Origin: an uncultured Chloroflexales bacterium
Lineage (GTDB): Bacteria > Chloroflexota > Chloroflexia > Chloroflexales > Chloroflexaceae
NCBI GenBank assembly: GCA_937918935.1
Contig: CAKZSI010000007.1
Location: 50,674-114,673, forward strand
Direction: 5' to 3'
Length of the DNA stretch: 64,000 nt
Every line of letters starts with the position of its first letter. Position 1 is the stretch's first letter. The translations under genes and the position numbers were made by a program. The notes beneath the pieces were generated by a model that had not been told where the DNA came from, made no database searches, and was given only the letters and a program-made list of their open reading frames with translations. Positions 16,281 through 26,884 of this stretch are shown piece by piece.

Positions 16281-17588
16281 ATGAAACGCCTCAGCACTCT
16301 GGTCATCATGCTCCTGCTCATCGTCGGGCTGGTCGCCTGTGGCAGCCAGCCGAGCGCCCAAACGCCCATCGCCGTCCCAGCCGCTACCGCCGCCCCGGCG
16401 CCCATCGCGCCTCCAGCACCCACTGCCGCCCCGGCGCCTACCGCCGCCCCGGTGGCCGAGACCCTCGACGCCAACCTGACCGAGGGTTGCGTCACCGACT
16501 ATGACCCCGAGGTGGACTACTTCCCCGACAAAGTGACGCTCTCACGTGCGCTCGGCTGGAAGATTGAGTACTTCAACAACTACAAAGTAGTGACGCTCCT
16601 GCGGCCCTATCCAGGCGCGACCGAGTCCTTCAGCTACGTGCTGGTGCAGTGCGGCACCCCCGCTCCGAGCGATGTCGGCGACGCTCTGGTGATCGAGGTG
16701 CCGGTGAACACCATCGTCGCGCTTTCAACCACGCAGTTTGCCCATCTCATCCGCCTGGGCGTGCTGGATCGGCTGGTGGCGGTGCAGAACTTCAAGCAGA
16801 TCAACTCGCCCGAAGTGCTGGCTATGATCGAAGCCGGCAAGCTGAAGGAGATCGGCGGCGGCAGCACCGAGGTGAACATCGAAGCCGCTCTCGACCTCCA
16901 ACCCGATCTGATCATGACCTTTGCCGCCAGTGATCCAACTCAGTGGGATCACCCGAAACTGCTCGAAGTAGGGCTGAAGGCGGTGATCAACTCGGAATGG
17001 CTCGAAGAAGAGCCACTGGGCCGTGCCGAGTGGATCAAGTATATGAGCCTCTTCTTCAATAAAGAAGCCGAGGCCCAGCAGATCTTCGCCGACATGGAGG
17101 AACGGTACTCGGCTATGGCCGCAAAAGCTGCGGCAGTTGCCGACAAGCCTACCGTGTTTACCGGATTTATGTACAAAGGCTCGTGGTACATTTCGGGCGG
17201 CAAGAGCTATTTTGCGCGCTTCCTGACCGATGCCGGCACCAGCTACCTCTGGGCCGACAACGATGCCACCGGCAGCCCGCAGCTCAGTTTCGAGGAGGTG
17301 CTTGAGCGCGCCCAGAATGCCGATTTCTGGGTCAACGGCAGCCAGTTCTGGACCAGCGCGAGCGACGTGTTGAAGGGCGATGAGCGCTACGCCCAGTTCG
17401 CCGCCTTCCAGAATGGACGCCTGTACAACAACAATCTGCGCCTGAACGACACTGGCGGCAACGACTACTGGGAGAGCGGTGTGGCGAACCCGGACGTCAT
17501 CCTGGCCGACTTGATCAAGATCTTCCACCCCGAAGTGCTGCCCGACCATGAACTGGTCTACTACCGGCAGATCAAGCCGGAAGGTTAG
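16281..17588 (+). CDS. btuF: Periplasmic-binding lipoprotein of a BtuF/FhuD-type ABC importer (copy 2)
   Basis: 435 aa, good GAAAGGGA ribosome site. Lipoprotein signal MKRLSTLVIMLLLIVGLVAC, Ala/Pro linker to ~residue 65, then Peripla_BP_2 fold with STTQFAHLIRLGVLDRLVAV, LKEIGGGSTEVNIEAAL and LQPDLIMTFA. Clearly paralogous to the gene at 5765-7060, including the ANLTEGCVTDYDPEVDYFPDK start of the mature domain. It closes the btuC-btuD-btuF set. Two binding proteins for one permease would widen the corrinoid range; this is inference. Confidence 0.85.
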   Translation: MKRLSTLVIMLLLIVGLVACGSQPSAQTPIAVPAATAAPAPIAPPAPTAAPAPTAAPVAETLDANLTEGCVTDYDPEVDYFPDKVTLSRALGWKIEYFNNYKVVTLLRPYPGATESFSYVLVQCGTPAPSDVGDALVIEVPVNTIVALSTTQFAHLIRLGVLDRLVAVQNFKQINSPEVLAMIEAGKLKEIGGGSTEVNIEAALDLQPDLIMTFAASDPTQWDHPKLLEVGLKAVINSEWLEEEPLGRAEWIKYMSLFFNKEAEAQQIFADMEERYSAMAAKAAAVADKPTVFTGFMYKGSWYISGGKSYFARFLTDAGTSYLWADNDATGSPQLSFEEVLERAQNADFWVNGSQFWTSASDVLKGDERYAQFAAFQNGRLYNNNLRLNDTGGNDYWESGVANPDVILADLIKIFHPEVLPDHELVYYRQIKPEG

Positions 17589-17621
17589 GACGAGGTAGCG
17601 CCAGCCACTTTTGAACTGGTC

Positions 17622-17702
17622 GTGTGGAGCTGTAGAGCTGTAGAGTGTTATATATAAATCTGATCCACAACCCTAAAGAACTACACCTCTACATCTCCAC
17701 AC
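17622..17702. repeat. Long imperfect inverted repeat upstream of the chelatase operon
   Basis: GTGTGGAGCTGTAGAGCTGTAG-type arm at 17622-17643 pairs with 17681-17702 (22 bp, two mismatches). A related arm pair, GTGTGGAGGGGTGGAGG, lies between znuA and znuC at 55083-55158. Confidence 0.6.
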
Positions 17703-17708
17703 CTATGA

Positions 17709-17726
17709 TGATAAAACCGCATATCA
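17709..17726. promoter_or_regulatory. Inverted repeat TGATA-N8-TATCA before the chelatase operon
   Basis: TGATA (17709-17713) and TATCA (17722-17726) form a symmetric site 24 bp before the first ATG of the chelatase operon. It could be an operator; the spacing differs from the GATA-N3-TATC zinc-operon boxes. Confidence 0.3.
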
Positions 17727-17749
17727 AAACAGTTAAGCATCTGGATTGA

Positions 17750-19618
17750 ATGACATCCATGCCCCTCCTCCCTCTCTACCCCTTCTCCGCCCTCGTCGGG
17801 CAGGAGACCATGAAGCTGGCCCTGCTGCTGGCGGTAATCGATCCGGCCATCAGCGGGGTGCTGCTGCGCGGCAGCAAGGGCGCTGCCAAGTCCACCGCCG
17901 TGCGCGCCCTCCATGGGCTGCTGCCCGAACTACCCCTCCTCACCCTGCCGCTCAACGCCACCGAGGAGATGCTGCTGGGCAGCCTGGACTGGCAGGCCGC
18001 CATCCAGACCGGAAAGCGCCGTTTGCAACCCGGCCTGCTCGCCCGCACTGATGGCGGCATCCTCTATGTGGACGAGGTGAACCTGCTCGACGATCACCTG
18101 GTGGACGTGATGCTCGAGACGCTGGCGCGGGGCTGGCACCGGGTGGAACGGGAGGGCGTCGCCGCTCTCCACGCGGCGCGGGTGACCCTCATCGGCACCA
18201 TGAACCCCGAGGAGGGTGAACTGCGCCCCCATCTGCTCGACCGCTTCGGCCTCTGCGTCGAGGTGCAGGCCGAGGCGGACGTGGAGCGCCGGGCGCTGAT
18301 CCTCGAGCGGCGCGAGGCCTTTGACCGCGATCCTCAGACTTTTCGGCGTCAATTTCACGAAGAGGAGGAGCATCTGCGCGCCCGCCTGCTGGCCGCGCGA
18401 GCGCGGGTGGGACGCATCGGCCTGCCCGCACGCCTGCGGCTCTTCATCGCCGAACTGTGCGCCCAGCATCAGGTCGCCGGCCACCGCGCCGACCTGACCC
18501 TGCAACGGGCGGCCATGGCCCTGGCCGCCCTGGAAGACCGCCCCGAGGTTGCCCTGGCCGACATCGAGCGTGTGGCGCCTCTGGTGCTGCGCCACCGCCA
18601 GCGCGAGGCGCTGCCCCCGCCACCTGCGCCGCCCCCGCCCCCGGAACTGGCGCTCCCACCGCCCGAACACGCTCCTTCTCCCCAGGCGCGAGCCTCCGGC
18701 GACGCGCCGCTCTCCGATGGCGCCGGCGCTCCACCAGACGAAACTGGCGCTGGAACCGACCAGCCTGTCGGTGACCAGGAGCGCGTCTTCGAGGCGGGGA
18801 GCGGCTTCGTCGCGCGGCGCATCGAGGCCCGCCGCGATCGCCTGACGCGCCGGGGTTCAGGGCGCCGCTCCCGTACCCGCACGATGCGCCTGGGCCGCTA
18901 TGTGCGGGCTATTTCCGCCCGGGGCGGACGCGATGTGGCCTTTGATGCGACCATCCGCGCCGCGGCCCCCGAACAGCCGCGCCGCCTGCGCCCGCCGGGA
19001 ATGGCCATCGCCATTCGCGCTCAGGACCTGCGCGAGCGTCAACGCGAACGGCGCGTCGGCAACTTCCTGCTCTTCGTCGTTGATGCCAGCGGCTCGATGG
19101 GCGCCCAGGCGCGCATGGTCGCCACCAAGGGGGCGATCATGGCCCTCCTCGCCGATGCCTACCAGAAGCGCGACCGGGTGGCCCTGATCACCTTCCGCCG
19201 CCGCGAAGCCGCCGTGGTCCTGCCCCCGACGACCTCCATCGAACTGGCCGCGCGTCAGTTGCGCATCCTGCCGGTCGGCGGGCGCACGCCCCTCGCGGCG
19301 GGCCTGGTCGAGGCGGTGCGCGTGCTGCGCCTACACCTGGCGAAGGAGCCTGCCGCCCGCCCCATCCTGGTGCTGATCACCGATGGCAAGGCCAACGTGA
19401 CCCTCGCCCCCGGCGCCGACCCACGCGCCGAGGCGCTGCGCATCGCCGCGCATCTGGCCCTGGAGCCGCGCCTGACCTCCATCGTCGTAGATACCGAGGC
19501 CCCCGGCCCGGTCCGCTTCGGTCTGGCCGGCGACCTGGCCGAGGCCCTCGGCGCCATGTGCTACACGCTTGATGACCTCCAGGCCGCCGATCTGATCGCC
19601 CTTGTACAATCGAGGTAA
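17750..19618 (+). CDS. ChlD/CobT-type chelatase subunit (AAA + VWA domains)
   Basis: 622 aa. Residues ~5-290 are an AAA+ domain with Walker [10 protein letters not shown] (~40-48) and DEVNLLDDH (~104-112). A Pro-rich/acidic linker follows (~290-350), then a basic [17 protein letters not shown] stretch, then a von Willebrand A domain with MIDAS DASGSMG (from ~445) and TDGKANVT. This is the D-subunit layout of Mg- and Co-chelatases, which couples the ATPase to the large metal-inserting subunit. Since cobN follows two genes later, it most likely belongs to a cobaltochelatase; sharing with a magnesium chelatase elsewhere is possible. Start weakly supported (ATG 17750 or 17759). Confidence 0.88.
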   Translation: MTSMPLLPLYPFSALVGQETMKLALLLAVIDPAISGVLLRGSKGAAKSTAVRALHGLLPELPLLTLPLNATEEMLLGSLDWQAAIQTGKRRLQPGLLARTDGGILYVDEVNLLDDHLVDVMLETLARGWHRVEREGVAALHAARVTLIGTMNPEEGELRPHLLDRFGLCVEVQAEADVERRALILERREAFDRDPQTFRRQFHEEEEHLRARLLAARARVGRIGLPARLRLFIAELCAQHQVAGHRADLTLQRAAMALAALEDRPEVALADIERVAPLVLRHRQREALPPPPAPPPPPELALPPPEHAPSPQARASGDAPLSDGAGAPPDETGAGTDQPVGDQERVFEAGSGFVARRIEARRDRLTRRGSGRRSRTRTMRLGRYVRAISARGGRDVAFDATIRAAAPEQPRRLRPPGMAIAIRAQDLRERQRERRVGNFLLFVVDASGSMGAQARMVATKGAIMALLADAYQKRDRVALITFRRREAAVVLPPTTSIELAARQLRILPVGGRTPLAAGLVEAVRVLRLHLAKEPAARPILVLITDGKANVTLAPGADPRAEALRIAAHLALEPRLTSIVVDTEAPGPVRFGLAGDLAEALGAMCYTLDDLQAADLIALVQSR

Positions 19619-19620
19619 CT

Positions 19621-20595
19621 ATGGAGCCGGTCCCCTACCCCTTCGCAGCCATCGTCGGTCAGGAGCAGATGAAACTGGCCCTGATCCTGAACGTGATTGA
19701 CCCGCGCATCTCCGGGGTGCTCATTCGTGGTGAGAAGGGCACCGCCAAGTCCACCGCCGTGCGCGCCCTGGCCGATATTCTCCCGGAAATCCCGGTGATC
19801 GCCGGCGATCCCTTCCAGACCGCACCGGGCGATCGCTGGCGGGATGACCTGCCCGCCGACGCCCCGGTGATCTGGCGCAAGGTGCGCGTGGTCGAACTGC
19901 CTGTCGGGGCCACCGAGGACCGGGTCGTTGGTACGCTCGACCTGGAGCATGCCCTCAAGCACGGTGAGAAGCGCTTTGAGCCGGGCCTGCTGGCCCAGGC
20001 CCACCGCGGCTTCCTGTACGTGGATGAAGTCAATCTGCTCGACGACCATCTGGTGGATATTCTGCTCGACGCGGCGGCGATGGGCGTCAATACTGTCGAG
20101 CGCGAGGGCGTCTCCTTCAGCCATCCGGCCTGCTTCACCCTGGTGGGCACCATGAACCCCGAAGAAGGCGAGTTGCGCCCGCAGCTCCTCGACCGCTTCG
20201 GGCTGTGTGTGCATGTTGAGGGGATCAGGAACACCGACGAGCGGGTCGAGATCATGGAGCGTCGGCTGGACTATGAGGCCGACCCGGCTGGCTTCGCCCG
20301 CCGGTGGGCCGCCGAGACCGACCGGCTGCGCCAGCGCATCGTCACGGCCCTGGAACTGCACCCCCGTGTGACCGTCGAGCGCATCCAGATGGTCGCCATC
20401 GCCCGCCAGTGCCAGGAACTGGGCGTGGATGGGCATCGCGCCGACATTATCACCCTGAAGACGGCTAAAGCCCTGGCGGCCTGGCGTGGGCGCGAGCAGG
20501 TGCAGGAGGAAGACGTGCGCCAGGCCGCCGACCTGGCCCTGCCTCATCGGATGCGCCGCATGCCGTTTGACCCGATTGGCGAGGTGTCACGATGA
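19621..20595 (+). CDS. ChlI/CobS-type AAA+ chelatase ATPase subunit
   Basis: 324 aa, starting 2 bp after the D-subunit stop. Typical I-subunit: [16 protein letters not shown], Walker [10 protein letters not shown] (~40-48), a [17 protein letters not shown] insert, [10 protein letters not shown] and [18 protein letters not shown] with the sensor residues. It forms ATP-driven hexamers with the D-subunit and drives metal insertion by the large subunit. Its stop overlaps the cobN start by 4 bp (ATGA), so translation is coupled; this argues for service to CobN. Confidence 0.9.
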   Translation: MEPVPYPFAAIVGQEQMKLALILNVIDPRISGVLIRGEKGTAKSTAVRALADILPEIPVIAGDPFQTAPGDRWRDDLPADAPVIWRKVRVVELPVGATEDRVVGTLDLEHALKHGEKRFEPGLLAQAHRGFLYVDEVNLLDDHLVDILLDAAAMGVNTVEREGVSFSHPACFTLVGTMNPEEGELRPQLLDRFGLCVHVEGIRNTDERVEIMERRLDYEADPAGFARRWAAETDRLRQRIVTALELHPRVTVERIQMVAIARQCQELGVDGHRADIITLKTAKALAAWRGREQVQEEDVRQAADLALPHRMRRMPFDPIGEVSR

Positions 20596-23500
20596 AGATT
20601 GTCCTGATCAGCGCGACCGGCAACGGCATCCCGGCGGCGCGCCAGGCTCTGGCGCGCCTCGAACAGGAATACCCCGGACAGTTTACCCTCCAGGCGCGGA
20701 CGGGGAGCAACATGGCGGAGGGGGAGCAGGCTGCGGCTTTCGCCGACCAGGTCATCCGCGCCGCCGACGCCCTGATCGTCCTGCTCCACGGCGGCGCGGC
20801 CTCGTGCCCTCACTTCCACATGCTGGTCACCGCCGCGCGCGAGGCTCTGGCCTACTGCTACATCCACCCCTCCGACGAAGATCCCCAGGCCCTCTCGCAG
20901 GAACTCTCGACCGACTACGGCAGCCCCTTCTTCGAGGAGCTACGCCGCTACATCCAGTTCGACGGCGCCGACAACTGGCGCAACCTGTTTTGCATGCTTG
21001 CCAGTCGCCAGGGATTGCTCCTGTCCTATGACCCGCCCCGGCCCCGGCCGACCGAGGGCCTGTACCACCCCGACACCGGCGCCGCCGCCACCCTTGAAGC
21101 GCACCTGGCGGCGCGCGGCGTCAGCATTGACGACCTGCGCCGCTCCGGGCGCCCGGTGATCGGCATGTGGTTCTACACCAGTTACTTCACCGATGGCAAC
21201 CTGGCCTGGGCCGATGCGCTGATCCGCGAGATCGAGCGGCAGGGCGGCTTCCCCCTGGCCTGCTTCTACATGCGCATGCCCGATCCCATCCGCAACAACC
21301 GCATCTCCGACTGGGTCGTCGAGAACTACTTCATGCGCGACGGCGCGCCGCTGATCCACGCGCTGATCAACATCATGGCCTTTGCCATTCGCCTCTCCAC
21401 CCCCGCCGTAGCTGATGTCTACGCGCGCATGGGCGTACCGGTGCTGCACGCCATGCTGCTCTTTTCGCCCTACGCTTTCTGGCGGGAGACAGTGCAGGGC
21501 GTCAGCCCGATGGAGGTGGCTGTCAACGCCGCCCAGCCCGAGTTCGACGGCGTGCTGATCACCTTACCGATCGGGACCCAGGAGGAGCTGCCGCCCGACC
21601 CCCTCACCGGCGCGCGTCTGCACGTTCACCTGCCCATCAACGAGCGCATAAGCGCGCTGGTGCGCCTGGCCCTGCGCTGGGCCAGGCTGCGTCTGATCCC
21701 CAATCCAGAGAAGCGCATAGCGATCATCTTTCACAACTATCCGCCGACCAACGAACGGATCGGCTGCGCTACCGGACTGGACTCGCTGGAGAGTGTGGCG
21801 CGCCTGGTGGGGCAACTCGCCGAGCAGGGCTACCGGGTCGAGCGGCGCTATGCCTCGGGCAAGGAGCTGGTCGCCGACTTGCTGGCCCACGCCACCAACG
21901 ACGCCCGCTGGCAGACCGGCGACGCGCTGGCCGACCGCGCCGTGGCCCTCGCCGCGCCGGAACACTACCGGCCCTGGGTGGCGCAGTGGCCGGAGGAGCG
22001 CCGCCAGGAGATCACCCGCGAATGGGGCGCGCCGCCCGGCCCCATCCTGGCCCACGGCGACCAGGTGATCATCAACGGCATCGTCAATGGCAACCTCTAC
22101 ATCGGCCTCCAGCCGCCCCGCGGCTTTGCCCACGATGCCGACAAGGTTCACGACCCCTTGCTGCCGCCGCCGCCGGCCTACCTGCTCACCTACCGCTGGC
22201 TCCGCGACGTGTTTCGGGCCGACGCGGTGATCCACGTCGGCACCCACGGCACCCTGGAGTGGATGCCCGGCAAGTCCCTGGCGCTCTCCGAGCAATGCTA
22301 CCCCGACATGGCGATCATGGACCTGCCCAACATCTACCCCTACATCATCAACAACCCCGGCGAAGGGGTGCAGGCCAAGCGCCGTTCCTACGCCTGTGTC
22401 GTGGATTATCTCACGCCGGTTATGACCGGCGCCGAACGCTACGAGCACCTGGCGACCCTCGATGCGCGCCTGCTCGAGTATATGCAGATGGCGGCGATGA
22501 ACCCCGCTCAGACGCCCGCCCTGGCCCGCATGATCTGGGACTTGACCGTCGCCGGCCATCTCGACCGCGACCTGGAGATTGACGAGGAACGCGCCTTCGC
22601 CGACTTCGACGCCTTCGCCCGCCGCCTGCACAGCTACATCAGCGACCTGGCCGACATGGCTATCAGCGACGGGCTGCACATTCTGGGCGAAGCGCCCGCT
22701 GGCGCGCAACTGGTCGAGTATCTGGCCCAGCTCGTGCGCCTGCCCAACGGCGCCGTCCCCTCCCTGCGCGAACTGATCGCCCGCCAGTGGGGCTACGACT
22801 ACGACGCCTTGCTGCGCGACCGCGGCGCCTCTGACCCCACCAGGCGCTTCCCCAGCGCCGGGACGGCCATCGAAGCCATCCACGCCGAGGTCCTGCGCCA
22901 GATCCAGGCTGTGCTCGACGGCGACACCACGGCCTGCGATTCCGGGCCGCTCGCCCCGGCGCTCAGCTACGTGCGCGACGCACTCCTCCCCCGCCTGGCC
23001 CAAACCAGCGACGAACTGGCCTCCATTCACGCCGCCCTGGGGGGCTGCCACGTGCTGCCGGGGGGCAGCGGCGCGCCCACCCGCGGCATGGCCGATGTGT
23101 TGCCCAGCGGGCGCAACTTCTACACCGTTGACCCGCTCAAGCTCCCCACCCCCGCCGCCTGGGAGATCGGCGTGGCCCTCGGCGACGCCATGGTCGAACG
23201 CTACCGCGCCGAGACCGGCCAGTTCCCCGATACGATCGGCATGGTGGTCTGGTCCGTCCCCACTATGCGCACCATGGGCGAAGACATTGCCCAGATCCTC
23301 TACCTGATGGGCGCGCGCCCGATCTGGAACCGTTCCAGCGGACGGGTTGAGGGCGTGGCCCCCATCCCCGCCGCGGAGTTGAAGTTCCCGCGCATTGACG
23401 TGACCCTGCGCACCTCGGGCCTGTTTCGTGACACCTTCCCCAACCTGATGGAACTGATTGACGACGCGGTACGCATGGTCGCCTTGCTCGACGAGCCGCC

Positions 23501-24317
23501 GGAGACCAATATGCTGCGCCGCAACGTGCTATGCGACCGCGAGGAGTTGCTCCGCCAGGGCCACGACCCCGAGACGGCTCTGCGCGAGGCCACTTTTCGG
23601 ATCTTCGCCGAACCGCCGGGGGCCTACGGTACTGGCATTGCCGAGATGATTGAAGCCCGGGCCTGGCAGGACCGCGCCGATCTGGCCGAGACCTTCATCA
23701 ACTGGGGCGGCTATGCCTATGGGCGGCAGGTCTACGGAGTCGCCCGTCACGCCCTGTTTCGCCAGCGGCTGGCCGGTATCCACCTGGTGGTGAAAAACGA
23801 GGACACCCGCGAATACGATCTGTACAGCGACGACGACTGGGCCGCCTATCTCGGCGGGCTGGGCCTGGCGGTCAAAACCGTGTCGGGGCGCGCCCCGCTG
23901 GTCTACAGCGGCGACGCCTCCGACCCCCGGCGCGTCCTGTACCGCGACGCGCAGCAGGAGAGCCGGCGCATCTTCCGCGCGCGCATCCTCAACCCCAAAT
24001 GGATCGCCGGACTCCAGCGCCACGGCTTCAAAGGCGCCGGCGACATGGCCCACACCCTGGACAATGCCTTCATCTGGGACGCTGTGGGCGACGTGGTCGA
24101 AGACTGGATGTACGAAGACATGGCCCGACGCTACGCCCTCGACGACGCCATGCGCGCGTGGATGCGCGAGGTGAACCCCCACGCCCTGCACAGCATCCTG
24201 GAGCGCCTGCTCGAAGCCATCAGCCGGGGGATGTGGCAGGCCGACCCGGCCTTGCGCAACCGCCTGCGCCAGCTTTACCTGGAGATCGAAGGCGATCTCG
24301 AGGAGAAGAGTGAATAA
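20592..24317 (+). CDS. cobN: CobN-type large chelatase subunit
   Basis: 1241 aa, usual length for CobN. CobN rather than BchH is shown by [40 protein letters not shown] (from ~residue 547) and [22 protein letters not shown]. It binds the corrin ring and inserts Co2+ using the I and D subunits encoded just upstream. No other de novo corrin gene is in the window; instead it sits with B12 uptake (btuFCD) and cbiZ salvage. This may mean remodelling or metal exchange of imported corrinoids, or that the remaining pathway genes lie elsewhere. HmuS-like dechelatases are CobN relatives but work without I/D partners. Confidence 0.92.
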   Translation: MKIVLISATGNGIPAARQALARLEQEYPGQFTLQARTGSNMAEGEQAAAFADQVIRAADALIVLLHGGAASCPHFHMLVTAAREALAYCYIHPSDEDPQALSQELSTDYGSPFFEELRRYIQFDGADNWRNLFCMLASRQGLLLSYDPPRPRPTEGLYHPDTGAAATLEAHLAARGVSIDDLRRSGRPVIGMWFYTSYFTDGNLAWADALIREIERQGGFPLACFYMRMPDPIRNNRISDWVVENYFMRDGAPLIHALINIMAFAIRLSTPAVADVYARMGVPVLHAMLLFSPYAFWRETVQGVSPMEVAVNAAQPEFDGVLITLPIGTQEELPPDPLTGARLHVHLPINERISALVRLALRWARLRLIPNPEKRIAIIFHNYPPTNERIGCATGLDSLESVARLVGQLAEQGYRVERRYASGKELVADLLAHATNDARWQTGDALADRAVALAAPEHYRPWVAQWPEERRQEITREWGAPPGPILAHGDQVIINGIVNGNLYIGLQPPRGFAHDADKVHDPLLPPPPAYLLTYRWLRDVFRADAVIHVGTHGTLEWMPGKSLALSEQCYPDMAIMDLPNIYPYIINNPGEGVQAKRRSYACVVDYLTPVMTGAERYEHLATLDARLLEYMQMAAMNPAQTPALARMIWDLTVAGHLDRDLEIDEERAFADFDAFARRLHSYISDLADMAISDGLHILGEAPAGAQLVEYLAQLVRLPNGAVPSLRELIARQWGYDYDALLRDRGASDPTRRFPSAGTAIEAIHAEVLRQIQAVLDGDTTACDSGPLAPALSYVRDALLPRLAQTSDELASIHAALGGCHVLPGGSGAPTRGMADVLPSGRNFYTVDPLKLPTPAAWEIGVALGDAMVERYRAETGQFPDTIGMVVWSVPTMRTMGEDIAQILYLMGARPIWNRSSGRVEGVAPIPAAELKFPRIDVTLRTSGLFRDTFPNLMELIDDAVRMVALLDEPPETNMLRRNVLCDREELLRQGHDPETALREATFRIFAEPPGAYGTGIAEMIEARAWQDRADLAETFINWGGYAYGRQVYGVARHALFRQRLAGIHLVVKNEDTREYDLYSDDDWAAYLGGLGLAVKTVSGRAPLVYSGDASDPRRVLYRDAQQESRRIFRARILNPKWIAGLQRHGFKGAGDMAHTLDNAFIWDAVGDVVEDWMYEDMARRYALDDAMRAWMREVNPHALHSILERLLEAISRGMWQADPALRNRLRQLYLEIEGDLEEKSE

Positions 24318-24325
24318 GCGAGGAA

Positions 24326-25477
24326 ATGGATAAACCCATGCTCCTGGCACGCTACTACGACGGCGTCGCGATCCACCGCGCCGACAAGATCATCTACGCC
24401 CACTTCCTCCAGCCACACCGCGTCATCTCCACCTGCCGCAGCAGCGCGGGCGGCATCCGCGACGACCTGGAGTACCTCTACAACCACCAGTCCTGCGAAC
24501 CACAGGGTCATCGGCTCAGCGACGAGATCCACGGCCTGGCGATCCACCACCCCGACGCCTACCGCGAGCTGATCGCCACCCGCCACAACCTGCCCGCCGA
24601 ACGCTGCGCTACCATGGGCACCGCGGCCAACATGCACATGGGCGGGATGGCCCACGAACGCTTCCGCGACCTGGAGGTCGTCGCCGTAGTCACTGCCGGC
24701 GTTGAGACCAACGCCGGTCGCGCTGGCGACCCCGCTGCCTACCACGAAGAAGACGGGCGCTACGTCCATGCGCCGCACGCGGGCACGATTGTGATCATGC
24801 TCTGCATCAGCCGTGAACTGCGCCCCGGGGCACTGGTCGAGGCAGTTACGATGGCCACCGAGGCCAAGACGGCGACGCTTCAGGAGTTAAACGTACCCTC
24901 GTGCTACTCCGACGGCCTGGCGACGGGCACGGGCACCGACCAGATCGCCATCGCCGCCCGGCTCGACGGCGCGCCGCTGACCGGCGCGGGCAAGCACACC
25001 CGCCTGGGCGAACTGATCGCCCGCAGCGTGCAGATAGCCCTCCGCGAGGCCCTGCTGCGGCAGAACGGCCTCTCACCCGCGAGCCGTTGCAGCGCGCTGG
25101 CCCTGCTCCGGCGCCTGGGTGCGCGCGAGGAACCCTTCAGTGCGGCCATCTGCGCCCATCTGAACGACGATGATGCGCAGCTCCTCGCCCGCAACCTGCA
25201 CGTCGTGCTCAACGACCCGCCGACAGTCGCTGCTGTGGCGGCCCTCATGCACCTGCGCGACCAGTTTGTATGGGGCGTCTTGCCACAGAGCTGTCTGCCC
25301 GAGGTCTTCGCCACTGCCGCGGCCCAGCTCGCCGCGGCAGTGGCGGGGCGCCCGCAGCGGCTGCCGGCCTACCGCGAGGTCCTGGAGCATCCCCCGCCGG
25401 CGCTCACCCCCTCGGCCACTCTTCAGCTCATTGCCCGCGCCTTTGCCCTGGGGTTCAGCGAGAAGTGGGTGCGATGA
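24326..25477 (+). CDS. cbiZ: CbiZ-type adenosylcobinamide amidohydrolase
   Basis: 383 aa; starts 8 bp after cobN (ATG 24326; ATG 24338 is an alternative with a better-spaced GCGAGGA). CbiZ features: VISTCRSSAGGIRDDLEY (~34-51), NHQSCEP, then ATMGTAANMHM, VTAGVETNAGRAGDP, HAGTIVIMLCIS and SCYSDGLATGTGTDQIAIA. CbiZ cleaves the aminopropanol arm of foreign or incomplete corrinoids to give adenosylcobyric acid, so the lower ligand can be rebuilt. The C-terminal ~130 residues extend past the minimal family and are of unknown role. It ends the chelatase operon and supports corrinoid salvage as the locus function. Confidence 0.88.
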   Translation: MDKPMLLARYYDGVAIHRADKIIYAHFLQPHRVISTCRSSAGGIRDDLEYLYNHQSCEPQGHRLSDEIHGLAIHHPDAYRELIATRHNLPAERCATMGTAANMHMGGMAHERFRDLEVVAVVTAGVETNAGRAGDPAAYHEEDGRYVHAPHAGTIVIMLCISRELRPGALVEAVTMATEAKTATLQELNVPSCYSDGLATGTGTDQIAIAARLDGAPLTGAGKHTRLGELIARSVQIALREALLRQNGLSPASRCSALALLRRLGAREEPFSAAICAHLNDDDAQLLARNLHVVLNDPPTVAAVAALMHLRDQFVWGVLPQSCLPEVFATAAAQLAAAVAGRPQRLPAYREVLEHPPPALTPSATLQLIARAFALGFSEKWVR

Positions 25478-25546
25478 GGCTCATTCAGGGCCAGTTTGAA
25501 GATACGCACCCGCCTGGTCTGCGCGTCATCGTACCGGTTCTCCGCC

Positions 25547-25957
25547 TCACTGCCGCCTCCGCTTCCACCACACCCGGAGCAATGCCACGCCGCTGACGAC
25601 CAGCAGCAGCCCGCAGAGCAGCAGCATAATCCCGTTAGCCAGGACGACGGCGACATTGCCGGGCAGCGGTTTGCCCTGGAGCGCATCGTTCAGCAGGGGC
25701 AGCACGTGGAGCGTCGCCAGTACGCCAAGCAGCGACAGGACCGCCACGCTCTGCATCGCGCGCCGGGCGTACTGCGGCTCCAGCGCCACCACCCCCAGCA
25801 AGGCGAGAGGCATGCCGAAGAGCAGCGGGGTCACCGAAGCGAACCCTCTCGCGCCGATCAAGTAGCGACAGACCAGACCGATCAGCGTCAGCAGAATGCC
25901 TGCCCAGAGCGCGACGCGGGGTGCCGCTCCGTAGGTTGGCTGTTCCGTTCTACCCAT
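25547..25957 (-). CDS. Small four-helix membrane protein
   Basis: 136 aa with about four hydrophobic helices (VALWAGILLTLIGLVCRYLI, LLFGMPLALLGVVAL, MQSVAVLSLLGVLATLHVL, IMLLLCGLLLVVSGVALL) and a basic tail KRRRQ. No family recognised. Its start overlaps the end of the FmdE-like gene by 8 bp, so the two are translationally coupled. Confidence 0.65.
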   Translation of the reverse strand: MGRTEQPTYGAAPRVALWAGILLTLIGLVCRYLIGARGFASVTPLLFGMPLALLGVVALEPQYARRAMQSVAVLSLLGVLATLHVLPLLNDALQGKPLPGNVAVVLANGIMLLLCGLLLVVSGVALLRVWWKRRRQ

Positions 25958-26636
25958 TCCGCCGCACTGGCTGGACGGCCGGCACGAATTCGTAGCGTTC
26001 CTCTACCTTAGTATAAGGCAGTTCGAGCACCTCTGGCGCCTCGGCCTCCGACCAGTAGCGGCCCGCGCCAGCGCAGCCGGGGCAGAGAACACGCCCCTCG
26101 TGCAGCACCTCGCGCTGGTTGATAATCTCCTCGCCACACTGCTCGCACTGCGTGCGGATGCCGTTTCGACCGATCAGAGCCGCCAGGTCGAGCGTCAGAG
26201 TGACCGGACGCGCTACCAGCAGTTCGGCAACGGGCATGATCTGGTAGGCTTCGAGATAGGCATGCCAGCGGCTCCGAGCGTTCGGCGCGTAGGAACGGGC
26301 CAGCACACGGGCCTCCGGATGGGGATGCATACGGATGGCTTGCCCGGTGCGCGTATCCACAAACGTCGCCGCGACCTTACCCAGATCGACCAGGCGCAGC
26401 GTGCGGCGGCCCAGCCAGCACCCCGTTGCCGTGCTGACCCCATCGGCAAAACAGCCATCAGTTTCCACAAAGGTAAACAGACGCTTATCGGTCCGTGGCA
26501 ACTCCAGGCCCAGCAGCTCGCCGGCGTACATCCCCATGCGCGCACCGAGCACCTGCCGGGGGCAAAGATGGCGGTGCATCGTCGCCGATTGTTCCAGTGC
26601 CGCGCGCAGCGGCGTTGAAGTGATCAACAGGGTCAT
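25950..26636 (-). CDS. FmdE-family protein with C-terminal zinc ribbon
   Basis: 228 aa from the ATG at 26636. N-terminal FmdE domain: MHRHLCPRQVLGARMGMYAGELLG, with the His/Cys metal-binding start, and VETDGCFADGVSTATGCWLGRRTL. A C-terminal DksA-like zinc ribbon follows: CEQCGEEIINQREVL..RVLCPGC (~170-198). FmdE proteins are named after a formylmethanofuran dehydrogenase subunit and often sit next to molybdoenzymes. It lies downstream of aioA on the same strand, so a role in molybdenum-enzyme maturation or metal delivery is a reasonable guess. Confidence 0.8.
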   Translation of the reverse strand: MTLLITSTPLRAALEQSATMHRHLCPRQVLGARMGMYAGELLGLELPRTDKRLFTFVETDGCFADGVSTATGCWLGRRTLRLVDLGKVAATFVDTRTGQAIRMHPHPEARVLARSYAPNARSRWHAYLEAYQIMPVAELLVARPVTLTLDLAALIGRNGIRTQCEQCGEEIINQREVLHEGRVLCPGCAGAGRYWSEAEAPEVLELPYTKVEERYEFVPAVQPVRRNG

Positions 26637-26670
26637 CGGATTGAGCTTTCTCTTGTTTACGGCAACAAAG

Positions 26671-26693
26671 GTGGGGAACCAGAGGTTCCCCAC
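26671..26693. repeat. GGGGAACC-type palindromic repeat
   Basis: GTGGGGAACC-AGA-GGTTCCCCAC, a perfect 10-bp stem in the aioA-fmdE gap. It belongs to the same intergenic palindrome family as 10903-10927. Confidence 0.65.
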
Positions 26694-26884
26694 GTCCCTG
26701 CCAGTAGCCAGTAGCGTGAGACCGGCAGCCCCGTCGCCAGTTGATGGGGAAAACCAGCTCTCCCTACACTTTCCCCTATGGAGGAGCACCGGCGGAATCC
26801 CCACCGGTCTGCCGGAGATGCCGAAAGCGTGGTTCCTCCACCCTCGCAGATCGGGATATAGAGCAACCAGGTTTCCCCATCCAA

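Noticed and set aside
21564..23051. 495-codon minus-strand ORF inside cobN
   Set aside because: Gly/Ala/Val/Gln-rich antisense shadow with no domain; cobN is intact on the other strand.
17750..24317. Magnesium chelatase bchD-bchI-bchH operon
   Set aside because: The large subunit has CobN motifs ([24 protein letters not shown]) rather than BchH ones, and cbiZ and btuFCD surround it. Sharing of I/D subunits cannot be excluded.
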